Part shown: positions 17,715 to 26,130 of the stretch, piece by piece | Layout of the letters: every line of letters starts with the position of its first letter | Position numbering within the stretch: position 1 is the first letter of the stretch | Assembly (NCBI GenBank): GCA_023439505.1 | Contig: JAEXNR010000052.1 | Span: forward strand, 133,926-197,925 | DNA from: Bacillota bacterium | GTDB lineage: Bacteria > Bacillota > Clostridia > Lachnospirales > Lachnospiraceae | DNA length: 64,000 nt | Direction of reading: 5' to 3' | Translations under genes and position numbers: made by a program | Notes under the pieces: generated by a model | The model's input: only the letters and a program-made list of their open reading frames with translations | Database searches by the model: none | Told to the model about the DNA's origin: nothing

Positions 17715-18629
17715 CTAGTAGGCCTTCTTGCCGGATGCCAATGCTTCGATTGTTGCCTTTCCAGCCTTTTTGCCATCATCCTTCATATGCTTTCCCCAAC
17801 CTAACCTTTCCCAGTAAATCAAAACAGCAATCCGTGTCTTGGGTCCATAATCCCCATCCACAGCCAAGGGGATAAAGCTCTCATTTTTGCTTAGGCATTC
17901 ATTTAATTTTGACTGCAGCCAGATAATATCCTCTTTGGAAGATGTGACTGAAATTGAGCTTGACGGCATAATGACTTCTCCTTCTTTGATATATTTAACG
18001 CCTATATATTCACATACTCCCTGACAGATTTCCTGGGCGCATTCCTTCCAGAATTTTTCTGATGTCATCATCTGAGTGGCTTCTTTCAGATTTGTCATAA
18101 AAGCCAATTCACAAAGTATCGCTCCCTTGGTATCCATCGCATTGCAATTACACATGGCAAGGGATTGTTTTGATACACCGCGATTTTTTTGCTTTGTACC
18201 GTTTACAAGATGCTTTAGAACAATCTGTGCCATTTTTTCTGACTGTCCGGCATATTTGTCATGGATAATTACACCAATACCTTCTCCGGAATTAAAACTC
18301 TCTCCATCACCATACGCATCAAAGTGAATACTGATGGAATAATCACAACCCGCTGATGCGATAGCAGACTGTCTTGTGGTCAATCCGGTATCCGGATCAT
18401 CTGCTGCATTTTCATCATTCCATCCTGTCTTAAAGGTCTGGATCTTGCATCTCTCCAGTTCTTTCACAAGATATTTCGCCACACCCACATTGGCATAATG
18501 TTCTCTATATTGTTCTCCTGCCTTAATATCTATCTTCCCATCTCCGTTGATATCAATATTCTGGGGCAACGGCGGCGTTCTTTTCCCGGCTGTATTCGAT
18601 CCATGTCCTGCATCCACATTAATTTTCAT
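17715..18629 (-). CDS. N-acetylmuramoyl-L-alanine amidase (Amidase_3) without signal peptide
   Basis: Zinc amidase that cuts the MurNAc-L-Ala bond of peptidoglycan. 304 residues. Zinc ligands are seen in VDAGHGS (His 9), REHYANVG (Glu) and SIHFDA (His), with the catalytic Glu in ILCELAFMTN. Residues about 25-35 read DINGDGKID, a calcium-loop-like insert. After a linker near 215 there is a C-terminal domain of about 80 residues (LQSKLNECL, DGDYGPKTRIAV) resembling a peptidoglycan-binding domain. No signal peptide is present, as in phage endolysins and some released autolysins. The DUF3006 gene lies upstream on the same strand. Confidence 0.9.
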   Translation of the reverse strand: MKINVDAGHGSNTAGKRTPPLPQNIDINGDGKIDIKAGEQYREHYANVGVAKYLVKELERCKIQTFKTGWNDENAADDPDTGLTTRQSAIASAGCDYSISIHFDAYGDGESFNSGEGIGVIIHDKYAGQSEKMAQIVLKHLVNGTKQKNRGVSKQSLAMCNCNAMDTKGAILCELAFMTNLKEATQMMTSEKFWKECAQEICQGVCEYIGVKYIKEGEVIMPSSSISVTSSKEDIIWLQSKLNECLSKNESFIPLAVDGDYGPKTRIAVLIYWERLGWGKHMKDDGKKAGKATIEALASGKKAY

Positions 18630-18799
18630 ATATTGTCACCTTCTTATTATGCTGGTTTCTAATATTCTTTGCTTTGCAGCGAACAGCTGCATACTTTATT
18701 ATATTACAAACTGTAACAAAAAGTGACTTTCTATGATCTTTCAGATACTGCCGATCCTCCTGCTCTTCCCTTAACAGCCATGCCTGTTCCAATACACCC

Positions 18800-19021
18800 T
18801 CAGAGATCCGGACTCTCATCCGATATCGTTCCGATCTGTTCTCTTCTTACCCGGCTGCATTCTTCATCAACAGCAAACTTACCTGTGGCGCTCAGTAAGA
18901 GACAATCTCCTTCCCGTGCTCCCCTGGGAATGTCGCTTTTCAATAGAAATAATTTCTCTTTATTTTCGTTTTCACAAATCACCGTCCCGCCTTCAAAATG
19001 ATCAATAACAATTCTTCTCAA
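18800..19021 (-). CDS. DUF3006-family small protein
   Basis: 73 residues. The opening IVIDHFEGGTVICENE and the later IPRGAREGDCLLL match the pattern of DUF3006 proteins (start with a Val-Ile-Asp-Arg-Phe-Glu-like strand, then a Pro-x-Gly-x-x-Glu-Gly-Asp turn). The function of the family is unknown; members often sit beside exported hydrolases or competence genes. Here the amidase gene follows on the same strand after 170 bases. Confidence 0.72.
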   Translation of the reverse strand: MRRIVIDHFEGGTVICENENKEKLFLLKSDIPRGAREGDCLLLSATGKFAVDEECSRVRREQIGTISDESPDL

Positions 19022-19246
19022 TAATAATAACGCTTCCTTTCTCTATGATCCCATTGGTTCATTTATTTTCACTTATTGTTTAGGATAATCCTTATGAATA
19101 GAATATAAGAATACTCCTAATATTAAAATATGCTTCTACTGTCATGTAATTCCTGGTAATTCGACTATTATTTACACTTTTACTATAAATTTTACAATCA
19201 TAGCAGCAGGTTCCTTCTCATTAAAGGCAAGAATCTAATTCTCCTA

Positions 19247-19300
19247 TTGAATTACTAAGGATTCTGATTTAGTATATATATGATACTTTTCCAAAGTATC
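19247..19300 (+). promoter_or_regulatory. promoter and palindrome before the ubiD-type operon
   Basis: TTGAAT (19247-19252), a 17-base spacer and TAGTAT (19270-19275). At the predicted transcription start lies the palindrome GATACTTT-TCC-AAAGTATC (19282-19300, 8-bp arms), which could be a repressor site or a 5' hairpin. Confidence 0.55.
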
Positions 19301-19339
19301 TTACTTTTTATAATCTGTTAAGAATTGAGGATGTTACAC

Positions 19340-21055
19340 ATGTCATATAAAGATCTACATACGTTTATGGAAGAACTGGATCATCACGGCGAATTAAAAC
19401 GGGTTTTTACCGAGGTTTCCTCTGAGCTTGAAATTACCGAAATTACGGATCGCGTGTCAAAATCCCATGGTCCTGCCTTACTCTTTGAGAATGTAACGGG
19501 CTCTGCCTATCCTGTTCTGATGAATGCTATGGGCAGTTACCAAAGAATGAGTATGGGGCTGGGTGCCAAAGAGCTGGATGAACTTGGCAGCCTAATCAGC
19601 GATTACTTAAATCTCGGGAATTACCTCTCCATAAAAAATCTGATCAAAAGCATTCCCCGTCTGTTACGGCTCCTCTATGCATTTCCGTCCAGATCACAAA
19701 GAAGAGGAAAATGTCAGGAAGTAATTGAACGAAACGTGGATCTGGATACCCTTCCCGTATTAAAATGCTGGCCGGAGGATGCAGGCAGATTTATAACCCT
19801 GCCTCTGGTTTTTACAAAGGATATTAACTCCAAACGGCAGAACGTGGGCATGTACCGTCTGCAGATTCTGGATAAGACCAGCACGGGTATGCATTGGCAT
19901 AAGCATAAAGACGGCTCTGAAATCTATAAAGGATATCAGGAGAGAGGACAGAGAATGCCGGTATCTGTGGCCCTTGGATGTGATCCTGCCATTACCTATT
20001 CCTCTACAGCCCCGCTTCCCCCCATGCTGGATGAGATGATGTTAGCCGGATGGCTTCGTAAATCAAGGGTGAAAATGGTCAAATGTATCACCAATGATAT
20101 CTATGTTCCTGCCAATGCGGAAATTGTGCTGGAAGGATATGTGGATCCATCGGAGGAATTGGTGCTGGAAGGTCCCTTTGGCGACCATACGGGTTATTAC
20201 TCTCTTGCAGATTACTATCCAAGATTTCACGTTACCTGCATCACCCATCGTAAGGATGCCATTTATCCTGCCACCGTGGTAGGCAAACCGCCCATGGAAG
20301 ACTGTTATATGGCGAAGGCCACAGAACGAATTTTTCTTCCCATGCTTCGCATGATCATTCCGGAATTGGTGGATATGAATCTGCCTTTGGAAGGGGTTTT
20401 CCATAACTGCGCCATCGTCTCCATCAAATCCAATTTTCCCGGTGCTCCGGTGAAAACCATGAACGCCATCTGGGGAATGGGACAGATGATGTATACCAAA
20501 CTGATCGTGGTGGTAAAGGATACGGTAGATGTACAGGATCTTGCTCAGGTACGGGATGCACTATTAATTCATGTGAATGCGGATCAGAGTCTGATCATCT
20601 CGGAAGGTCCCCTCGACGCACTGGATCATTCTTCCAATGAAGCCCTGTACGGAAACCGCCTTGGCATTGATGCCACCGGCATGAAAACCACAGGCGATAA
20701 TGGCGATCCCTCCAACACTTATGAGATAATAACACTCAAAAAAGAACGCCCCGGTCAGGGACGGGACATGCTGTCTGAATTCATGAACCTTCATTCTCAT
20801 AAATTTGTCATTGCAGTGGATCATGAGGTCAATCCAGCGGATCTGTCCACCGTAATGTGGAAGGTCTTTAATAATATTGATGCCCGCCGGGATCTGGTGA
20901 TACAGGATAAGAAGATCGGAATCGATGCCACAAGAAAGTGGCGGGAGGAAGGTTTGACCAGAGATTGGCCAAAGGATATTGAGATGTCACCCCAGATGAA
21001 ACATCAGGTCGATGAAAGGTGGAAAGACTATGCTATTGATGAAACTATTTCGTAA
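19340..21055 (+). CDS. UbiD-family decarboxylase
   Basis: Member of the UbiD family, (de)carboxylases that use prenylated FMN made by UbiX. They act on aromatic or unsaturated acids, for example in ubiquinone or menaquinone synthesis. 571 residues. The N-domain begins MSYKDLHTFMEEL and contains GPALLFENV. The cofactor region shows GMYRLQILDK, GMHWHKHKDG and later EGPFGDHTGYY, which carries the usual Glu-Gly-Pro-Phe-Gly-Asp motif. ATG 19340 was preferred because GAGG lies 9 bases upstream; TTG 19325 and ATG 19331 are in frame. It is first in a six-gene operon and overlaps the prenyltransferase gene by 26 bases. The gene for its cofactor supplier, UbiX, is last in the operon. Confidence 0.95.
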   Translation: MSYKDLHTFMEELDHHGELKRVFTEVSSELEITEITDRVSKSHGPALLFENVTGSAYPVLMNAMGSYQRMSMGLGAKELDELGSLISDYLNLGNYLSIKNLIKSIPRLLRLLYAFPSRSQRRGKCQEVIERNVDLDTLPVLKCWPEDAGRFITLPLVFTKDINSKRQNVGMYRLQILDKTSTGMHWHKHKDGSEIYKGYQERGQRMPVSVALGCDPAITYSSTAPLPPMLDEMMLAGWLRKSRVKMVKCITNDIYVPANAEIVLEGYVDPSEELVLEGPFGDHTGYYSLADYYPRFHVTCITHRKDAIYPATVVGKPPMEDCYMAKATERIFLPMLRMIIPELVDMNLPLEGVFHNCAIVSIKSNFPGAPVKTMNAIWGMGQMMYTKLIVVVKDTVDVQDLAQVRDALLIHVNADQSLIISEGPLDALDHSSNEALYGNRLGIDATGMKTTGDNGDPSNTYEIITLKKERPGQGRDMLSEFMNLHSHKFVIAVDHEVNPADLSTVMWKVFNNIDARRDLVIQDKKIGIDATRKWREEGLTRDWPKDIEMSPQMKHQVDERWKDYAIDETIS

Positions 21056-21902
21056 AATAAAAGATTATGGAAAACTGGTGATGTTCTCCCACACCATTTT
21101 TTCCTTCAGCTTTGCCCTCCTTTCCATGCTGCTTGCTGCGGGCGGAATTCCAAAGATCAAGACTTTGTTCTGGATTCTGGTTTGCTTTATGGGGGCAAGA
21201 ACCGGTGCCAATGCAATTAATCGGGTTATTGATGCCAAAATAGATGCCAAAAATCCCAGAACGGCAAACCGTCAGTTACCGAAGGGTGAAATGAAGAAGA
21301 CAGAAGTCATTCTATTTGTTACTGTCTGCTTTCTGGTTATGCTGATCGGTGCATACGAAATAAATCTGATTTGCTTTCTGCTCTCACCCATCGCATTATT
21401 TTTGATGATCATCTATTCTTATTGTAAAAGGTTCACTTACCTGTGCCACCTGGTTCTAGGTGTCACCTGTGCCTGCGCACCGGTTGGCGCCTGGCTTGCC
21501 GTGACCGGATCATTAAGTCTGATTCCTCTGTTTATGGGTGCCGCCAATACGCTTTGGGTAGCAGGTTTTGATATCATCTACGGCTCCCAGGATTACAATT
21601 TTGACAAGGCCAACGGGCTTCATTCCGTCCCGGTGAAATTCGGGGTTAAGAATGCGCTGAGAATTGCCATGTTCTTTCATTTCATCACCATTTTATGCCT
21701 TATTGCAATCGGAATTCTTGCCGAGCCGCTGGGCATGATCTATATGATTGGAATATTGATCATTGCCGTTTTATTTATCATTGAATATCGTCTGGTTTCT
21801 CCGACGAATCTGACCAACGTAAATATCGCATCCTACAGTATCAATCAATTAGTCAGCATCGTTCTGCTGATCAGCGGATTGCTGGATGCACTGCTTTTCT
21901 AA
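21030..21902 (+). CDS. UbiA-family prenyltransferase
   Basis: Integral membrane enzyme that attaches an isoprenoid chain to an aromatic ring. 290 residues, eight or nine membrane helices. The first Asp-rich motif is NRVIDAKIDAKNPRT (N-x-x-x-D-x-x-x-D form) followed by RQLPKG. The second is YGSQDYNFDKANG followed by SVPVKFG. These match the 4-hydroxybenzoate/MqnP branch more than MenA. ATG 21030 has AAAGGTGG 6 bases upstream and lies within the 3' end of the decarboxylase gene, so the two are translationally coupled. With UbiD and UbiX it forms a prenylate-then-decarboxylate module. Confidence 0.94.
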   Translation: MLLMKLFRKIKDYGKLVMFSHTIFSFSFALLSMLLAAGGIPKIKTLFWILVCFMGARTGANAINRVIDAKIDAKNPRTANRQLPKGEMKKTEVILFVTVCFLVMLIGAYEINLICFLLSPIALFLMIIYSYCKRFTYLCHLVLGVTCACAPVGAWLAVTGSLSLIPLFMGAANTLWVAGFDIIYGSQDYNFDKANGLHSVPVKFGVKNALRIAMFFHFITILCLIAIGILAEPLGMIYMIGILIIAVLFIIEYRLVSPTNLTNVNIASYSINQLVSIVLLISGLLDALLF

Positions 21903-21926
21903 AAATTATAAAGGAAGATAACCATT

Positions 21927-22895
21927 ATGAAAAAAATTACACTACTACTGCTCTGCTGCTGCTTTGCCGCTCTGCTTTTTATGGGATGTAACTCCAAGGA
22001 CAATACTTCAAACAACACGCCATCGGATAAGGAAACTGTCAAAGAGACTACGCTCCACTTTGGCATGATGTCTTCTTATGACGTTATTCCTTTTGTTATG
22101 ATCAATGAACTTGGCCTTGCCGATAAATATCATCTTGATTTTGAGCTGGATGTATTTAATTCGGCCAAAGACAGGGATGCCGCTTTTCTTGCCGGCGAAC
22201 TGGATGGTGTAATTACCGATTATATCGGGGTCTGCATCTATCAAAATGCAGCATTTGATGCTAGAATTACGGGTATTACCGATGGCGATTATATTCTGGT
22301 GGCAGGAAAGGACAGCAACATAACCTCCCTCGATGATATCAAGGGAAAGAGTATAGCCATTTCCCAGAATACCTTAATTGATTATACACTGGATCAGATT
22401 TTAGCAAATCATTCCATGGAAAGTGATACGCTGAAAAAAGAAATTGTACCGCGGATTCCTGACCGAGTGGAGCTGCTGCGCAATCATAAAATTGACCTTG
22501 GTCTAATGCCGGAGCCCTTTGCTTCTATCGTATTAAATGAGGGGGCTGTCTATCTTGGCAGTGCCAATGATATTGGTCTTTATCCTGCCGTTTCCGTATT
22601 TACCAAGGCTGTTATTGAAGAAAAGACCCAGGCCCTTAAGAATTTGTATCTGGCCTATAATGAGGCGGTTGATTATCTTAACAAAACCGATATTTCAGAA
22701 TATGAAGACATTGTGGTTAATACCGTAGGATATCCGGAAGAAATGAAAGGGAATATTCATATAGAACCCTTCAGAAAAAGTGAACTTCCACCCAAAGAAG
22801 CAATCGATACTGCCATTGCATGGGCGGTTAAAAAGGGACTTTGCAGTTCGGATTTAACTTACGATCAGATGGTATATGATATTTATTCCAAATAA
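21927..22895 (+). CDS. ABC importer substrate-binding lipoprotein (NMT1/NitT-TauT type)
   Basis: 322 residues. N-terminal signal with a Leu-rich core and a lipobox-like FMGC (Cys about 21), so it is probably a lipoprotein on the outer face of the membrane. The mature part is a two-lobed binding protein of the NMT1/THI5-like class: LHFGMMSSYD, VIPFVMINELGL, then the typical FLAGELDGVITD and LDDIKGKSIAIS segments. Relatives bind nitrate, sulfonates, thiamine precursors or other small aromatics, and the same fold is used by the menaquinone enzymes MqnA and MqnD. It lies between the prenyltransferase and the ATPase, 24 bases after the former. Confidence 0.9.
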   Translation: MKKITLLLLCCCFAALLFMGCNSKDNTSNNTPSDKETVKETTLHFGMMSSYDVIPFVMINELGLADKYHLDFELDVFNSAKDRDAAFLAGELDGVITDYIGVCIYQNAAFDARITGITDGDYILVAGKDSNITSLDDIKGKSIAISQNTLIDYTLDQILANHSMESDTLKKEIVPRIPDRVELLRNHKIDLGLMPEPFASIVLNEGAVYLGSANDIGLYPAVSVFTKAVIEEKTQALKNLYLAYNEAVDYLNKTDISEYEDIVVNTVGYPEEMKGNIHIEPFRKSELPPKEAIDTAIAWAVKKGLCSSDLTYDQMVYDIYSK

Positions 22896-22921
22896 ATGAG
22901 ACCTTAACCATGAGGAACAAT

Positions 22922-23701
22922 ATGCTTACGATAAATGATTTATCCATACAATATAAAACCAGCCGGACACCGTTTCCGGTGATCAGTCATCTCTCCTTTC
23001 AATTAACGGGCGGAGAGGTTCTGGTTATATTGGGAACCTCAGGCTGCGGCAAATCAACACTTATCAATGCGCTTGCCGGCTCCCTTCCCATTTACAGCGG
23101 AACTGTGGAGCTTGCGGATGAAAATGGGACTTTTCCTCTCAGTCCCAAACAGCATAAGATTGGTTTTATCCCGCAAAACTGCGGTCTGCTTCCCTGGAAA
23201 ACCGTAAAGGAGAACTGTCTTCTTCCCTTAAAGATCAGGAAAGAATATCAGCGCGGCAAACATAACGGGGAATTGGACAAAATCTGTGCTTCCCTGAATA
23301 TCCCCCTCATTCTGGAGAAATACCCGAGGGAACTAAGCGGCGGTCAGTTACAAAGAGCAGCCATTGCAAGAGCTTTTCTGCTTCAACCGGATCTTCTGCT
23401 GATGGATGAACCCTTCTCTGCTCTGGATGCCATCACAAGAGAAGAAGCCAGGGCTCTGTTTCTTAACGTGTGGAAGCAGCAAAAGCCCACCTCCATACTG
23501 GTAACCCACAGCATTGAAGAAGCGCTTTATCTTGGGACCAGCATCTATGTTATGGGGAGTGAGGGCGGAGACATCCGATACCGGATGAATAATCCTTACT
23601 TTGGCGTAGCCTGCCCCGATGATGTGTCCTATTTAAAGACAACGCAGATCCTTCGTGAACAGCTGATCTCTAAGGAGGAAAGGATGGCGGCGTTTGAATA
23701 A
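22922..23701 (+). CDS. ABC importer ATPase (NitT/TauT type)
   Basis: 259 residues. Walker A GTSGCGKST, the Q-loop in IPQNCGLLPW, signature ELSGGQLQRAA, Walker B LLLMDEPFSALD and the switch His in VTHSIEEAL are all intact. The PQ-x-x-x-LLPW region is typical of the SsuB/TauB/ThiZ group. I chose ATG 22922, with GAGGA 5 bases upstream, over ATG 22910. It overlaps the permease gene by 8 bases. Confidence 0.95.
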   Translation: MLTINDLSIQYKTSRTPFPVISHLSFQLTGGEVLVILGTSGCGKSTLINALAGSLPIYSGTVELADENGTFPLSPKQHKIGFIPQNCGLLPWKTVKENCLLPLKIRKEYQRGKHNGELDKICASLNIPLILEKYPRELSGGQLQRAAIARAFLLQPDLLLMDEPFSALDAITREEARALFLNVWKQQKPTSILVTHSIEEALYLGTSIYVMGSEGGDIRYRMNNPYFGVACPDDVSYLKTTQILREQLISKEERMAAFE

Positions 23702-24449
23702 GTTCTTAAAACATTGTATGATATTTGTGCAGGGTTTTCTATCGGTCAATCTGATCTGGCTCTTAGCCTATCTGCTCACCGATACAACCGTGATTATCAA
23801 TCCGCTCCGGGTTTATCAGAGCTTTGGTATTGTATTAAAGGACCATATGTTGATTCACATTATATACAGCTTACGCAGAATCGGAGCCGGTCTGGTGTTA
23901 TCCTTGTTGATTGGTGTCCCCACCGGAATCCTTCTTGCCTATTCCGAGCGGGCAAACCGTATCCTGTATCCTTTCATTTATTTTTGCTATCCCATTCCAA
24001 AAACTGCCCTGCTGCCCATTGCCATGCTGTTATTTGGTATGAGAGACCTGTCTAAAGTACTGATCATGTTTCTGGTGATCGTGTTTCAGGTGATCATCTC
24101 GGTTCGTGACAGTATCCGGTCCATCGATCCCTCCATGTACCAGGTGATTCAAAGTACAGGCGCTGGCAAATTGACCATCATCCGTCACGTTACACTACCC
24201 GCTATTCTCCCCCAGCTATTCACCAGTTTACGTGTTTCCCTGGGCGCTGCCGTATCCATTCTGTTCTTCGTCGAAGGGTACGGAACCACTTATGGTATGG
24301 GATATTATATTCTGGATGCCTGGTCCCGCATTAACTATGTGGAAATGTATATCGGAATTATTACCATTGCCGTGATTGGATTTTTATTATTTATCTTCAT
24401 TGATTACCTTGCTCATCTTATTTGTAAATGGGATGAAGCAAAGCTATGA
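23694..24449 (+). CDS. ABC importer permease (BPD_transp_1, NitT/TauT type)
   Basis: 251 residues with about six membrane helices. It has the permease coupling loop in about the usual place (VIQSTGAGKLTIIRHVTLPAILP carries the E/S-x-x-G-A-x-x-x-x-x-x-x-x-x-x-P pattern; Ser-Thr-Gly-Ala here). The start appears to be TTG 23694, with AGGA ending 10 bases upstream; the next ATG is 23718. It completes a standard importer with the lipoprotein and ATPase before it. Confidence 0.92.
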   Translation: MNKFLKHCMIFVQGFLSVNLIWLLAYLLTDTTVIINPLRVYQSFGIVLKDHMLIHIIYSLRRIGAGLVLSLLIGVPTGILLAYSERANRILYPFIYFCYPIPKTALLPIAMLLFGMRDLSKVLIMFLVIVFQVIISVRDSIRSIDPSMYQVIQSTGAGKLTIIRHVTLPAILPQLFTSLRVSLGAAVSILFFVEGYGTTYGMGYYILDAWSRINYVEMYIGIITIAVIGFLLFIFIDYLAHLICKWDEAKL

Positions 24450-24520
24450 AGCAAATCAGAAAGCAAACCTGTACCGGATATCGCATGAAATGAAGAATGA
24501 ATCGAAATGAGGGTATTGTT

Positions 24521-25108
24521 ATGGAAAATACTACAACCATGAAGAACAAAAAAAGACTGGTCATTGGAATGAGTGGCGCCAGCGGGGCAGTTCTTACCAT
24601 AGAACTTCTTAACGTAATGAGATCCATTCCTGACTGGGAGACACATCTTGTAATCTCGGGCGGTGCCAGGCTTACCATCGCTCAGGAAACATCACACACT
24701 CTCTCCCAGGTAGAAGCATTGGCCGACGTTTTGTATGATATTAATGATTATGGCGCAAAGATTGCCAGCGGCACCTTCCTTACCGAGGGGATGGTGGTCC
24801 TCCCCTGCAGCATGAAGACTGCTGCAGGAATTGCCTGCGGATATTCTGATAACCTGCTGCTTCGGGCTGCGGATGTCACCCTGAAGGAACGAAGAAGTCT
24901 CGTCCTCGTTCCCAGAGAAAGTCCCCTAAGCAGTATCCACCTTAGAAATTTACTGACACTTTCTGAAGCCGGTGCCTATATTATGCCCCCGGTTCCGCCC
25001 TACTACAGCCGGCTGGAAAGTATTCATGATATGAATCTGCAGATCATCGGCAAAGTACTGGATCGATTTCATCTTTCCATAGACGGCTTTAAGCGTTGGC
25101 ACCCTTGA
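24521..25108 (+). CDS. ubiX: UbiX flavin prenyltransferase
   Basis: Makes prenylated FMN from FMN and dimethylallyl phosphate; this is the cofactor of UbiD enzymes. 195 residues, the usual length. The N-terminal flavin site is VIGMSGASGAV. Further marks are VLPCSMKTAAGIACG, the loop DNLLLRAADVTLKERR, LVLVPRESPLS and PPVPPYY. ATG 24521 has GAGGG 8 bases upstream. It is last in the operon, 71 bases after the permease. Its last 20 bases overlap the end of a convergent acetyltransferase gene. Confidence 0.96.
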   Translation: MENTTTMKNKKRLVIGMSGASGAVLTIELLNVMRSIPDWETHLVISGGARLTIAQETSHTLSQVEALADVLYDINDYGAKIASGTFLTEGMVVLPCSMKTAAGIACGYSDNLLLRAADVTLKERRSLVLVPRESPLSSIHLRNLLTLSEAGAYIMPPVPPYYSRLESIHDMNLQIIGKVLDRFHLSIDGFKRWHP

Positions 25109-25631
25109 ATTCTTCCTCTAAAACAGCATATTGATAAGCGTCATGCCATAGGGGCTTACCCTCATCGGTTGTTACAAAGAAAGCAGGCTTTTTAAAATAG
25201 CCTTCCCTTCTCATGGAGAGCCGCTCCAATAGCCTCCAGGAGGCTGTATTCTCCGGGTTGCAATAGGCAACAACCCGGTGGGCGCCAAGAACTTCAAATG
25301 CATAGCTTAGTACACCCTTCCCTGCCTCTGTTGCATAACCCTTGCCATAATAAGCCGGATGAAAAACATACCCGATTTCCCAGGTCATAAATTCCTCCGG
25401 CTCCTGGCGTGCAAAATATATATTTCCGATCAACTTTTGGCCCTCTTTCAGGCATACTGCCAGAAAGGCCTCATTCTGCGACCTGTTGATCGCCTCCTGC
25501 CTGCTTTGCTCCTCACTAAACACCCCATAGGGTTCATATGCTACTACTGATTCCTGTGAAAGATAATCATATAGATCCTTCCAGTCATCTTTATGAAATC
25601 TTCGTAAGATCAGCCGACCTGTTTCAATCAT
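25089..25631 (-). CDS. GNAT acetyltransferase, RimJ/RimL type
   Basis: 180 residues. It opens with IETGRLILRRF, the usual start of the Acetyltransf_3 group. The acetyl-CoA loop is AYYGKGYATEAG, followed by the CNPENTASWRLLERLSM segment. Members acetylate N-termini, small amines or antibiotics; the substrate cannot be told. Convergent with ubiX and overlapping it by 20 bases. Confidence 0.9.
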   Translation of the reverse strand: MIETGRLILRRFHKDDWKDLYDYLSQESVVAYEPYGVFSEEQSRQEAINRSQNEAFLAVCLKEGQKLIGNIYFARQEPEEFMTWEIGYVFHPAYYGKGYATEAGKGVLSYAFEVLGAHRVVAYCNPENTASWRLLERLSMRREGYFKKPAFFVTTDEGKPLWHDAYQYAVLEEEFKGANA

Positions 25632-25668
25632 TAAATTTTCCTCCCATGAATAGAATCCATCGGTGTCT

Positions 25669-25986
25669 CTAAATCGATTTTCGTTGGTTTCTTTTTCTCA
25701 AAACATAGGTTAATCCGGTAAATAGTAATGCTGATATGATTTGAACCGGCAGGAATAAGACCAGCCAGTAAATTGTAGTACCATCATAGCTGTCTGTAAA
25801 AATATCCATGAAATAATAGGGATAGAAAATTGCAGAAATCGCAAGAGATACCCCAAAGACCAAAAGCGGTGCAACCCACAGTCTCCACCTTTGATTCAGA
25901 ATAAACACGATGGATACAGCCGCCGGATTTAAGAGTAAACAAAGTACCAGATATAGTTCCTGTTTGCCTTCAAAGAAGAACCTCAT
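25669..25986 (-). CDS. three-helix membrane protein, resembles DUF2651
   Basis: 105 residues with three predicted membrane helices (about 12-30, 36-55 and 72-95) and a basic end RKRNQRK. The stretch YPYYFMDIFTDSYDGTTIYW between helices 2 and 3 recalls the DUF2651/YbeF family. ATG 25986 was chosen because GAGGGGG stands 10 bases upstream. The function is unknown. Confidence 0.65.
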   Translation of the reverse strand: MRFFFEGKQELYLVLCLLLNPAAVSIVFILNQRWRLWVAPLLVFGVSLAISAIFYPYYFMDIFTDSYDGTTIYWLVLFLPVQIISALLFTGLTYVLRKRNQRKSI

Positions 25987-26130
25987 AATGATCATACCCC
26001 CTCTTGTATCGCTATCACAAAACAATTTCTCTGATTTCATATCCTGTGCTCTAGTTCCATTTATTTTTATTATACAGGATCTTACTTTATTGTACCACCA
26101 GAAATTGCCTTTTCTTTATTTTGCTCACCT

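Noticed and set aside
18619..18819. 66-residue minus-strand frame overlapping the end of the DUF3006 gene
   Set aside because: No ribosome binding site, odd composition and no family pattern. A frameshifted tail of DUF3006 was considered, but the DUF3006 frame ends normally.
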